Assembly: GCF_946479885.1 (NCBI RefSeq)
Contig: NZ_CAMLHM010000041.1
Span: 1 to 39,524 of the forward strand
Source: an uncultured Devosia sp.
Lineage (GTDB): Bacteria > Pseudomonadota > Alphaproteobacteria > Rhizobiales > Devosiaceae
Reading direction: 5' to 3'
DNA length: 39,524 nucleotides
Shown piece after piece: positions 23,887-30,777 of the stretch (position 1 is its first letter; every line of letters begins with the position of its first letter). Both the position numbers and the translations under genes were made by a program. The notes under the pieces were generated by a model that was not told where the DNA came from, did not search any database, and was given only the letters and a program-made list of their open reading frames with translations.

Positions 23887-24675
23887 TCAAATCCCCCCAT
23901 ACCAGTCGTATCCCTGGTCCGGCCAATAGCCGCCCTTGCCCTTGCCGAACGGCGTCAGGTCATCCACCAGCTCGATAGTGTGCAGGTATTTCGGCTGCTT
24001 ATACCCCAGCGCTCGCTCGATCCTGAGCCGAACCGGGGCGCCATTGCTGACGGGCAGCACCTGGTCGTTGAGCCCGTAGGAAAGGATCGTCTGCGGATGG
24101 TAGGCATCCACCAGGTCGCTGCTCTCGTAATAGAGAATGTCGCCCGATAGCGTGCGCTGGATATTGTCGTAGCAGTGATAGACGCAGAAGCGGGCCTGCG
24201 GCTTGACGCCGGCCATGTCGAGCACCGGCCCAAGCGGCGTGCCCGTCCACTTGGCGATGCAGCTCCAGCCTTCGACGCAATCGTGCCGCGTGATCTGGCT
24301 GCGCACGGGCATGTTGCGCAGCTCGGCCAGCGAGAAGCTCACCTCGCGATCGACCATGCCCTTCACTGTCAGCCGATAGGGCTCGAAGTTCTGCATCTTG
24401 AGGAAGGTATATTCGGGCGTCGATGGGTCTGTTGACCCGTTCGGCCGCTGCCCCTGCCGGATTTCGCTGGCCGAATATTCGCGCGCCAGCACCTGGCCGC
24501 CGATCAGCGTGCGCTGCACATTGTAGGTCAGCACATTGGCCTGTTCCATGACGTGGCGGACAGAATTGGTTTTGTCGCCGAGGAAATTGAACTGGTCGCA
24601 GCCAGCCAGGATCAGCCCGGAACCGGCCACGGCCGAGCTGCGCAGGAAATTGCGGCGAGTGATGAGGCGGCTCAT
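23887..24675 (-). CDS. YedY/MsrP-family molybdopterin oxidoreductase, Tat lipoprotein (probable methionine sulfoxide reductase)
   Basis: This 262-residue member of the sulfite-oxidase fold has molybdenum-ligand Cys133 in ITRHDCVEGWSCIAKWTG. The N-terminus MSRLITRRNFLRSSAVAG is a twin-arginine signal that ends in a lipobox, ILAGC (Cys26), so the mature enzyme should be a Tat-exported lipoprotein. E. coli MsrP is soluble, so this is a difference. MsrP/YedY enzymes reduce methionine sulfoxide in periplasmic proteins with electrons from a membrane cytochrome; here that is the upstream cytochrome b561, coupled by an ATGA overlap. The Met-rich secreted protein encoded two genes upstream is the probable substrate (inference, as in the SigF/MrpX/YedY1 system of Azospira). 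Confidence 0.88.
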   Translation of the reverse strand: MSRLITRRNFLRSSAVAGSGLILAGCDQFNFLGDKTNSVRHVMEQANVLTYNVQRTLIGGQVLAREYSASEIRQGQRPNGSTDPSTPEYTFLKMQNFEPYRLTVKGMVDREVSFSLAELRNMPVRSQITRHDCVEGWSCIAKWTGTPLGPVLDMAGVKPQARFCVYHCYDNIQRTLSGDILYYESSDLVDAYHPQTILSYGLNDQVLPVSNGAPVRLRIERALGYKQPKYLHTIELVDDLTPFGKGKGGYWPDQGYDWYGGI

Positions 24676-25520
24676 GGTCTGTCTCCTTCGACACCAGGTG
24701 TGCCGGGGCTGGCGCGATACCAGCCCGTGATCATCGAGCGCAGCTCGTTCAGCGGCCCGGCAGCCAGCACCATGATGATGTGGATGACGAAGAAGCCCAC
24801 CAGCAGCAGCATGGTAATGAAGTGGATGGTCCGCGCTGTCTGCCGCCCGCCAAACAGGTCGAGCAGCCACGGCCAGGCCGCGTCCATGCCCGGGCTCATG
24901 GTGAGGCCCGTCAGCACGATCAGCGGGAAGAGAACGAAGAACACCCCGAAATAGGCCAGCTTTTGCAACGGGCCATAGCTGCGCCCATGGTGGAAGCGGA
25001 GCGTCGCGTGATCGGCGATGTCCTTGGGCACGCCGGCAATGTCTGACGGCTTGGGCACGATGTCGCGGCGGATATGGCCATTGATGAAGCTGGCCAGGAA
25101 CCAGACGAAGATGGTCGCGACGAAGATCCAGCCGAAGAAGAAGTGCACCACCCGGCCGGTCCCGAGGTCGCGATAAGATGGAATGGTCACCGAGCCCGGG
25201 AAGCCGGTGAAGACTGGCCGCTCGGCAGTGCCGCTCAGGCCGAGGCCGAGCGCGGTGCTGTCGAAGCTGTTGCCGAGCACCGTCGTCCGCCCGCGCGGGC
25301 CGGCGTCGGTGTTGACAGCCCCGATCTCGAAAATGGCGTTGTCGAATTCGAAGCCGGATTGCTGCCCGATATAGAGCGCGGGGTGAGCATTGAAGATCTG
25401 CAGCCCCGTCAGCAGCAGGAAGAACAGGCAGATCGCCCATATCCAGTGCGTTACCCGGGTCCAGATCGATTGACGGTAGATCAGCGGCCCTTTGCCGGCC
25501 GCGACGTTGGCTTCGCTCAT
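24672..25520 (-). CDS. Cytochrome b561-type membrane electron carrier for the YedY-like reductase
   Basis: This 282-residue, four-helix integral membrane protein has haem-ligand histidines in TRVTHWIWAICLFFLLLTG (helix 1), RVVHFFFGWIFVATIF (helix 2) and RTIHFITMLLLVGFFVIHII (helix 4). A long non-membrane loop of about 80 residues (NAHPALYIGQQ to IPSYRDLG) separates helices 1 and 2, as in the Ni/Fe-hydrogenase/thiosulfate-reductase cytochrome b family, and unlike six-helix MsrQ/YedZ. It should bring quinol electrons to the Tat lipoprotein oxidoreductase encoded directly downstream. ATG 25520 follows GGGGGAG; an in-frame start 25 codons earlier is rejected. Confidence 0.9.
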   Translation of the reverse strand: MSEANVAAGKGPLIYRQSIWTRVTHWIWAICLFFLLLTGLQIFNAHPALYIGQQSGFEFDNAIFEIGAVNTDAGPRGRTTVLGNSFDSTALGLGLSGTAERPVFTGFPGSVTIPSYRDLGTGRVVHFFFGWIFVATIFVWFLASFINGHIRRDIVPKPSDIAGVPKDIADHATLRFHHGRSYGPLQKLAYFGVFFVLFPLIVLTGLTMSPGMDAAWPWLLDLFGGRQTARTIHFITMLLLVGFFVIHIIMVLAAGPLNELRSMITGWYRASPGTPGVEGDRP

Positions 25521-25552
25521 CTTCTCCCCCCAGGGCAATCGAGGCCATCTGC

Positions 25553-25582
25553 CCCGCGCTGGCAGTAACGGAGCCGCGCGGG
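25553..25582 (-). other. Intercistronic stem-loop between mrpX and the cytochrome gene
   Basis: CCCGCGC-GGC and GCC-A-GCGCGGG pair around a 9-base loop, a 10-bp stem with one bulge. No T run follows, so it is probably a processing/stability hairpin that would leave more mrpX message than reductase message. Function is inferred. Confidence 0.5.
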
Positions 25583-25606
25583 ACAAATGATGCATAGCAC
25601 GGATAT

Positions 25607-26023
25607 TTATTTGGTAGCGGGCGCCATCGCGTCAGCTGGAGCCATCGCGTCAGCTGGAGCCATGGCGTCGGCGGGGGCCATCGCGTCAGCCGGAGCCATC
25701 GCATCAGCCGGAGCCATTGCATCAGCCGGAGCCATTGCCCGGTCGATCGCACCCATCACATCCATGCCCGCATGCAGTCCGTGACAGGCCGAAGTGGCTG
25801 CGTACTGCGCTGCCGGAAAGGTGATGGCGCCAGCCTGCTCCATGCAGAGCTTGAATTCGTCATCGGTAAGCGGCGTCATCGCCGGCGCCATTGCATCGCC
25901 GGCCATGGCGTCGCCAGCCATAGCATCTGTGGCCATCGCGTCCTGCGCGAATGCGGCGGGAACGGTGGCGAAGGCGAGCGCAAGGGTGGCGGCCAGCGAC
26001 AGGCCGCGGAGGGTACTGAACAT
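25607..26023 (-). CDS. mrpX: Secreted methionine-rich repeat protein (MrpX-like oxidant sink)
   Basis: The 138-residue precursor has a Sec signal peptide (MFSTLRGLSLAATLALAFAT, cut near AFA26/Q27). The 111-residue mature part carries 15 methionines: four DAMA-type units first, then a middle part with Cys60 and Cys80 (EFKLCMEQAG, TSACHGLH), and finally seven tandem AMAPAD hexapeptides (residues 96-137, the last reading AMAPAT). The tail should be unfolded. In the Azospira hypochlorite system, sigF-nrsF lies next to yedY1, yedZ1 and mrpX, whose product is oxidised on its methionines and repaired by YedY1. The same gene set here gives the function; the hexapeptide itself differs. Metal (copper) binding by Met is an alternative. 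GGGAG precedes the ATG. Confidence 0.82.
   Translation of the reverse strand: MFSTLRGLSLAATLALAFATVPAAFAQDAMATDAMAGDAMAGDAMAPAMTPLTDDEFKLCMEQAGAITFPAAQYAATSACHGLHAGMDVMGAIDRAMAPADAMAPADAMAPADAMAPADAMAPADAMAPADAMAPATK
25613..25738. repeat. 18-bp tandem repeat, seven copies, inside mrpX
   Basis: The + strand unit is close to GCCATCGCGTCAGCTGGA, repeated seven times in frame with a few third-base changes (for example GCTGGA/GCCGGA, ATCGCG/ATTGCA). The unit length is a multiple of three, so gain or loss of copies would change protein length without a frameshift. Confidence 0.95.
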
Positions 26024-26078
26024 GAAAGGGTCTCCCTGGATCGATCCCGCCCCATCGGCAGGGGATCATGCCAGCCCA

Positions 26079-26104
26079 TTCGCCTGGGCAGCGCGGCCGG
26101 TTAC
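26079..26104 (-). promoter_or_regulatory. SigF-type promoter of the mrpX operon
   Basis: On the minus strand GTAACC is followed by exactly 16 bases and CGAA, identical to the consensus I recall for Caulobacter SigF (GTAACC-N16-CGAA). The predicted mRNA start lies about 50 bases before the mrpX ATG. Confidence 0.85.
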
Positions 26105-26158
26105 CCGATCACGTGGACGTGATCGCTACTTCGGCATTCCCTGTATCGCCGCGTGCAT

Positions 26159-26184
26159 GTAACCATGTCGGCGTTTCCGGCGAA
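26159..26184 (+). promoter_or_regulatory. SigF-type promoter of sigF-nrsF (autoregulation)
   Basis: GTAACC, 16 bases, CGAA on the + strand: the second exact match to the SigF consensus within 106 bp. The expected transcription start falls at about 26190, a few bases before ATG 26195, so sigF should activate itself from a nearly leaderless message. Confidence 0.85.
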
Positions 26185-26194
26185 TGGATGGATA

Positions 26195-26746
26195 ATGCAG
26201 ACTGATCCGACCGAGATGCGATTGCGGGATTTGATGCTCGCCTCGCTCGACGGCGATGCTGCGGCCTACCGCACGCTGCTGTCAGAACTCGGCCGCCACC
26301 TGCGCCCGTATTTCACCCGGCGGCTCACCCCTGCCTTTGCATCGCACGCGGAGGATCTCGTGCAGGAGACTCTGCTGGCCATCCACACAAGGCGCATGAC
26401 CTATGATCGCAACCGGCCCTTCACGGCCTGGCTGCATGCGGTCGCGCACCACAAGTTTGTCGACCATGTCCGGCGCCAATCCATCCGCCTCACCGTACCG
26501 CTGGAGGATGACGCGCCCATCTTCGCCCATGACGATAGCGCCGACGCCCTGGCGCGCCGCGATCTCGATGTCGTGCTCGACGCCATCCCCGCCCGCACCG
26601 GCGATCTGATCCGCCGCACCAAGGTCGACGGCGCCTCCGTCGCCGAGGCGGCTGCAGCGCATGGCATCACCGAAACGGCTGCCAAAGTGTCGATCCATCG
26701 CGGGCTCAAGGCGCTGGCCGCGCGTTTTGCGGGGGGATCGAAATGA
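26195..26746 (+). CDS. sigF: ECF RNA polymerase sigma factor, SigF-type
   Basis: This 183-residue ECF sigma factor has region 2 (HAEDLVQETLLAIHTRRMTYD, FTAWLHAVAHHKFVDHVRR) and region 4 with its helix-turn-helix (GASVAEAAAAHGITETAAKVSIHRGL). It overlaps nrsF by ATGA at 26743-26746, the standard sigF-nrsF arrangement. I chose ATG 26195 rather than 26153 because the SigF promoter (26159-26184) covers the earlier start; ATG 26216 remains possible. It should direct transcription of itself and of the divergent mrpX-cytochrome-oxidoreductase operon once NrsF releases it. Confidence 0.92.
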   Translation: MQTDPTEMRLRDLMLASLDGDAAAYRTLLSELGRHLRPYFTRRLTPAFASHAEDLVQETLLAIHTRRMTYDRNRPFTAWLHAVAHHKFVDHVRRQSIRLTVPLEDDAPIFAHDDSADALARRDLDVVLDAIPARTGDLIRRTKVDGASVAEAAAAHGITETAAKVSIHRGLKALAARFAGGSK

Positions 26747-27381
26747 CCGACGACCTCATCGTCCGCCTCTCGACCGACCTCAAGCCGGTACGCCGCATGG
26801 CCATGGCGCGCCTGCTGATCGGCGCCACCGTGCTCAGCACCATCGTCGCTATCGCTGCCATGAACATGTGGCTGGGCATGCGCCCGGACATGGACAGCGC
26901 CATGGCCACCATGAACTTCTGGACCAAGTTCACCTATACGCTGTCGGTGGCCTTGCTCGGCGGCGTCGCCACTTTGGCCCTCGCCCGTCCCGATGGCCGC
27001 ACGCGCTGGCCCTGGTATATCGCTTTGGCCCTGCTCGCCTTGCTGGTGATCGGCGCCTTCTACCAGCTCGCCCGTGCCGAACCCGACGACATGATGCCCC
27101 TCATTGTCGGCGGTTCGTCGCTGGTCTGCCCCTGGCGCATTGTGGTGCTGGGTCTGCCCATCCTGCTCGGCGCCATCCTCGCTTTGCGCCGTTTGGCCCC
27201 GCGCAACCCAACCCTGGCCGGCTTCGCTGCCGGTATCATGGCGGGTGGCGCCGGTGCCTGGGTCTATTCCTTCGCCTGCGCCGAGACTGGGATGATGTTC
27301 CTGGCTCTGTGGTACACGCTGGGGATATTGATCGTGGGGGTCATAGGGGCAGCATTGGGCCGGTTTTTGCTGCGGTGGTAG
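26743..27381 (+). CDS. nrsF: NrsF, membrane anti-sigma factor for SigF (DUF1109)
   Basis: This 212-residue, six-helix membrane protein starts MTDDLIVRLSTDLKPVRRMA, a cytoplasmic segment that would hold SigF. The two conserved periplasm-side cysteines of NrsF are present: Cys129 in SSLVCPWRI and Cys179 in SFACAETGMMFLALWY. In Caulobacter these cysteines are needed for the response to metals and oxidants: their modification frees SigF. Length and motifs are normal. The gene is coupled to sigF by a 4-bp overlap. No terminator follows; a family A palindrome begins six bases after the stop. Confidence 0.93.
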   Translation: MTDDLIVRLSTDLKPVRRMAMARLLIGATVLSTIVAIAAMNMWLGMRPDMDSAMATMNFWTKFTYTLSVALLGGVATLALARPDGRTRWPWYIALALLALLVIGAFYQLARAEPDDMMPLIVGGSSLVCPWRIVVLGLPILLGAILALRRLAPRNPTLAGFAAGIMAGGAGAWVYSFACAETGMMFLALWYTLGILIVGVIGAALGRFLLRW

Positions 27382-27387
27382 CAAGAG

Positions 27388-27502
27388 TACCCCCACCTAA
27401 CCTCCCCCTGAAAAGGGGAGGAATCCCATCGGGGCTTTCGCACATCGCGCCGCATCCACCGCACGGTCCCTCCCCCTATCAGGGGGAGGTTAGGAGGGGG
27501 TA
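27388..27502. repeat. Palindromic intergenic repeat (family A, copy 4)
   Basis: TACCCCCACCTAACCTCCCC and GGGGAGGTTAGGAGGGGGTA form the outer arms with CCCCCTGAAAAGGGGAGG and CTCCCCCTATCAGGGGGAG inner palindromes. It fills the space between the convergent nrsF and ThuA-domain genes and may serve as a shared 3' hairpin. Confidence 0.75.
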
Positions 27503-27526
27503 TCCGACAAAAACTCGCCTTCGCCG

Positions 27527-28174
27527 CTATTCCTCGCGCGCCGCCCAGTTCACACCGCGCCGCAGTATGGTCGCCATCTCCAAATTCTCGAATTCCTTGG
27601 CCTGGTGCCCCAGCGTCGAGTGAAACACCTTGCCCCTGCCGTGCATCCGCTTCCACACGACCGGCATCTTCACGCCCGCGATCCAGGGCGCGTGATCCCC
27701 GCTGAACGTGGTCGTCGCCAGCACATGGTTGGACGGGTCCACATGCATGTAATATTGCTCGGACGTGTAGGGGAACGACTTGATCCCGGACATGATGGGA
27801 TCGAGCGGGTCAGCCACGTCGACCGTGTAGTCGATGATATTGCCCGGATGGGCCACCCACTGTCCGCCCACCATGAACTGATAGTCCACCGCCTCGCGGA
27901 AGGCGTCGCTCATGCCGCCATGATGGCCGGCGAGGCCCACGCCGCCCTCGACCGCCTTGGTCAGGTTCTCGACCTCTTCCTTCTCGATCTTGCTCATCGT
28001 GAAGATGGGGATGATCAGGCTCAGCTCATGAATGGACGGATCGGCAAAAGCACTGGTTTCGGTCGCCATACGCACGGAAAACCCGTCTTCGTGCAGCCAT
28101 CGGCGATAGATGGCGGCGCATTCCTCCGGATCATGCCCGGACCAGCCGCCATAGACGATCAATGCGCTTTTCAT
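27527..28174 (-). CDS. ThuA-domain protein (glutamine-amidotransferase-like fold)
   Basis: The 215-residue protein starts MKSALIVYGGWSGHDPEECA and shows ThuA-family features: LAGHHGGMSDAFREAVDYQF, YTSEQYYMHVDP, and the C-terminal KVFHSTLGHQAKEFENLE. It is about 20% shorter than, and clearly different from, the true ThuA encoded at 33.0-33.8 kb. ThuA-domain proteins are linked to sugar (keto-disaccharide) metabolism; the reaction is not established. It stands alone on the minus strand, so its sugar is unknown. ATG 28174 was chosen over a start seven codons upstream because GGAG precedes it and the family motif begins there. Confidence 0.82.
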   Translation of the reverse strand: MKSALIVYGGWSGHDPEECAAIYRRWLHEDGFSVRMATETSAFADPSIHELSLIIPIFTMSKIEKEEVENLTKAVEGGVGLAGHHGGMSDAFREAVDYQFMVGGQWVAHPGNIIDYTVDVADPLDPIMSGIKSFPYTSEQYYMHVDPSNHVLATTTFSGDHAPWIAGVKMPVVWKRMHGRGKVFHSTLGHQAKEFENLEMATILRRGVNWAAREE

Positions 28175-28240
28175 GCCGCAAACTCCGCAAATCAAACGGC
28201 GCGGAGATTACCTGACTGGGCTGCTAATGAAACCCCGGCA

Positions 28241-28774
28241 TCACGCCGGAACGGCAATGCCCCACTGTGCCCGGGCAAAGGCCCAGCTGCGCAGCACCAT
28301 GAAATTGACCCCTGACGTCAAGGCGATGACCAGGATCGAGGCGAAAACCGTCGGCACGGCCAGCACGCCATGCACGACGAAGGAAAACAATGCCGCCAGC
28401 AGCAGTGCCATGAACTGGACCGCCATATAGCGGGGCAGCGCCTGGCTATGGGGCGCGTCGGAATCGAACGAATAGCGGCGGTGCAGCGCATAGACCGGCA
28501 CGATCAGCGCTGCATAGCACGCGGCATTGGTGACCCAGTTGGCCATGCCGGTATCGAGCCAGATCAGGGTCGTCGACAGCACCACGAAAGCGGCTGCACC
28601 GGCTGCGCCAACAGCGATGAATGCCAGGAGGCCGCTGAACATTGGCGCCCGCGCCCGCACATGGGGCACGTCGCGCATCAGGCTCTGCAGGGCGGCGCTC
28701 ATGATCGGCTGGTCCTTGTCGTCTGGCGAGTAGGTGAAACTACCGCGTCTCGCCTTTCCCGTCGGTTTATCCAT
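28241..28774 (-). CDS. GtrA-like four-helix membrane protein
   Basis: The 177-residue protein has a 45-residue hydrophilic N-terminal extension (MDKPTGKARRGSFTYSPDDK) and then four hydrophobic helices: FSGLLAFIAVGAAGAAAFVV, NWVTNAACYAALIVPVYAL, VQFMALLLAALFSFVVHGVL and VFASILVIALTSGVNFMVLR. HRRYSF between helices 2 and 3 and a final NFMVLRSWAFA agree with the GtrA/DPMS family, thought to flip polyprenyl-linked sugars across the membrane. No glycosyltransferase gene is adjacent, which GtrA genes often have, so the partner is unknown. Confidence 0.75.
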   Translation of the reverse strand: MDKPTGKARRGSFTYSPDDKDQPIMSAALQSLMRDVPHVRARAPMFSGLLAFIAVGAAGAAAFVVLSTTLIWLDTGMANWVTNAACYAALIVPVYALHRRYSFDSDAPHSQALPRYMAVQFMALLLAALFSFVVHGVLAVPTVFASILVIALTSGVNFMVLRSWAFARAQWGIAVPA

Positions 28775-29008
28775 GCCGCCACGCCCCGGTGTTTTGCGTC
28801 ATGGTTGACGCTTGTTGAAGCCTCATCCCTGCATAGGACCCATGAACGCAGCATGACCGGTGTCAAAGTTGACCAAAAGGTCCACTTTTCACTGTCACAA
28901 AAGACTGGTTAACTCGGCTATCGCCGTGGCCGAAACGTTGGACCGTCGATTTGGCGTATCCGATGCCCGCGGAGGTTGGACTGCCGTAAGCAAACAAAGG
29001 ATACAGGG

Positions 29009-30613
29009 ATGAGACACTTACTTCTCGGCGCCACGGCGCTGACCCTCTGCGCCGGTTTTTCGAGCGCTGCCTATGCCGATTTCACGCTCAACATCCTGCA
29101 CATCAACGACTTCCATTCCCGCTTCGACCCCATCACCGGCACCGATTCGAACTGCGATGCGGAAACCGACGCCGCCGGCGAATGCTTCGGCGGCATTGCC
29201 CGCCTCAAGACCATCATCGACGATACCCGCGCCAAATATGAAGGCGGCAATTCGCTGCTGCTCTCGGCCGGCGACAACTTCCAGGGCTCGCTCTACTACA
29301 CCACCTACAAGTCCAAGGTCGTGTCCGACTTCTTCAACCAGATGGGCTTTGACGTGGTGGCCACCGGCAACCACGAATTCGACGACGGCCCGGAAGAATT
29401 CCTCAAATTCATCGAAGCAGCCGAGTTCCCCATCATCGGCGGCAATTTCGATGTCTCCAAGGACCCCAGCCTCGCCGGCAAGATCGAGGGTTCAATCGTG
29501 CTCGACATCGGCGGCGAGAAGGTCGGCATCATCGGCGCAACCACCGAGGATACCCCCGAGATCGCCTCGCCCGGCCCCAATATCGAATTCAACGATGTCT
29601 TCGAATATGTCCGCTCGACTGCCGCTGCCCTCGACGCGGCCGGGGTCAAGAAGATCATCCTGCTCAGCCACATCGGCTACACCGTCGATATGCAGCTGGC
29701 GGCCGATGTGCCGCTGGTCGACGTGATCGTCGGTGGCCACAGCCACTCGCTGCTCGGCTCGATGGAGGGCGCCGTTGGCCCCTATCCGACCCTGGTGAAA
29801 AACCCCGATGGTGTCGAAGTGCCGGTGGTTCAGGCCAACCAGTATGGCAAGTATCTGGGCGACATCGCCATCACCTGGGACGACAATGGCGTCGTCACCA
29901 AGGCCGAGGGCCAGCCCTTCCTGATCGACGCGTCGGTCACCGCCAATGAGGACTTCAAGGGCCAGCTGGCGGCCCTCGCCGCCCCGATCGAGGAACTGAC
30001 CAGCACGGTCATCGGCTCGACGACCGAAAAGCTCGAAGGCGCCCGTGAGGTCTGCCGCGCCATGGAATGCTCGATGGGCAACCTGCTGGCAGATGCCATC
30101 CTCGACCGTGTCGCCGACCAGGGCGCCACCATCGCCTTCCAGAATGGCGGCGGTATCAGGGCCTCGATCGATGCGGGCGAAATCACCATCGGCGACGTGC
30201 TGACCGTCCTGCCCTTCTCCAACACGCTCGCCACCGTTGATGTCAGCGGCGCCGACGTCATCGATGCGCTCGAAAACGGCGTCAGCGATGTCGAGAATGG
30301 TGCGGGCCGCTTCGCCCAGGTCGCCGGCCTCAAATACTCGTTCGACCTCAAGCAGCCCGCCGGCAGCCGCGTCAGCGACGTGCTGGTCAAGGGCGAGGGC
30401 GATAGCTGGGTTCCGATCGACGAGGAAGCCACCTACACCATCGTCACCAACAACTATGTGCGCGGTGGCGGCGACGGCTATGGCACCTTCGCCGAAGGCG
30501 ACAACCCCTACGATTTCGGCCCGCCGCTCGAGCAGGTCGTGGGCGAATACCTCGCCAAGCTGGGCGGCACCTACACCCCCTATACCGACGGCCGTATCAC
30601 CGAGATCAAGTGA
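29009..30613 (+). CDS. Secreted 5'-nucleotidase / 2',3'-cyclic phosphodiesterase family protein (UshA-like)
   Basis: This 534-residue protein has a Sec signal (MRHLLLGATALTLCAGFSSA, cut after AYA23). The metallophosphatase domain follows: ILHINDFHSRF, LLLSAGDNFQGSLYY, VVATGNHEFDDG, and VDVIVGGHSHSLLG, giving the two-metal ligands. The C-terminal nucleotidase domain has FQNGGGIRASIDAGEITIGD and VLPFSNTLATVDVSG. It would remove phosphate from extracellular nucleotides in the periplasm. AAAGG lies eight bases before ATG 29009. In this genome it could feed nucleosides to the purine importer and pathway at 1-16 kb, which is inference. It is a single gene closed by a strong terminator. Confidence 0.92.
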   Translation: MRHLLLGATALTLCAGFSSAAYADFTLNILHINDFHSRFDPITGTDSNCDAETDAAGECFGGIARLKTIIDDTRAKYEGGNSLLLSAGDNFQGSLYYTTYKSKVVSDFFNQMGFDVVATGNHEFDDGPEEFLKFIEAAEFPIIGGNFDVSKDPSLAGKIEGSIVLDIGGEKVGIIGATTEDTPEIASPGPNIEFNDVFEYVRSTAAALDAAGVKKIILLSHIGYTVDMQLAADVPLVDVIVGGHSHSLLGSMEGAVGPYPTLVKNPDGVEVPVVQANQYGKYLGDIAITWDDNGVVTKAEGQPFLIDASVTANEDFKGQLAALAAPIEELTSTVIGSTTEKLEGAREVCRAMECSMGNLLADAILDRVADQGATIAFQNGGGIRASIDAGEITIGDVLTVLPFSNTLATVDVSGADVIDALENGVSDVENGAGRFAQVAGLKYSFDLKQPAGSRVSDVLVKGEGDSWVPIDEEATYTIVTNNYVRGGGDGYGTFAEGDNPYDFGPPLEQVVGEYLAKLGGTYTPYTDGRITEIK

Positions 30614-30631
30614 TCTACCCGTGACAAAACG

Positions 30632-30659
30632 AAGGGCGCCTCAAGAGGCGCCCTTTTTT
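30632..30659 (+). terminator. Rho-independent terminator of the 5'-nucleotidase gene
   Basis: GGGCGCCT-CAAG-AGGCGCCC, a perfect 8-bp stem with a 4-base loop, followed by six T residues, 20 bases after the stop codon. Confidence 0.95.
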
Positions 30660-30674
30660 GTGATGCGTTGGAGA

Positions 30675-30762
30675 CCTCATGGTGAGCCTGTCGAACCACG
30701 AGGTCGAGCGCGTGGAGGCTCGGGTTGCCACGACCACATCCGTCGACAAGCTCAGGATGAGG
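30675..30762. repeat. Dispersed inverted repeat (family B, copy 2)
   Basis: CCTCATGGTGAGCCTGTCGA at one end and GTCGACAAGCTCAGGATGAG at the other form the stem. It lies between the convergent 5'-nucleotidase and YeaQ-like genes. Confidence 0.75.
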
Positions 30763-30777
30763 TTTACTGAAAGGCCC

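Noticed and set aside
25613..25738. Short direct repeats that might look like a CRISPR array
   Set aside because: The units are contiguous without spacers, in frame within mrpX and not palindromic; this is a coding tandem repeat.
23887..25752. A single 621-codon open frame covering oxidoreductase and cytochrome genes
   Set aside because: The upstream half is the cytochrome and repeat region read in another frame (Trp/Arg/Leu-rich nonsense). The real starts are ATG 24675 and ATG 25520.
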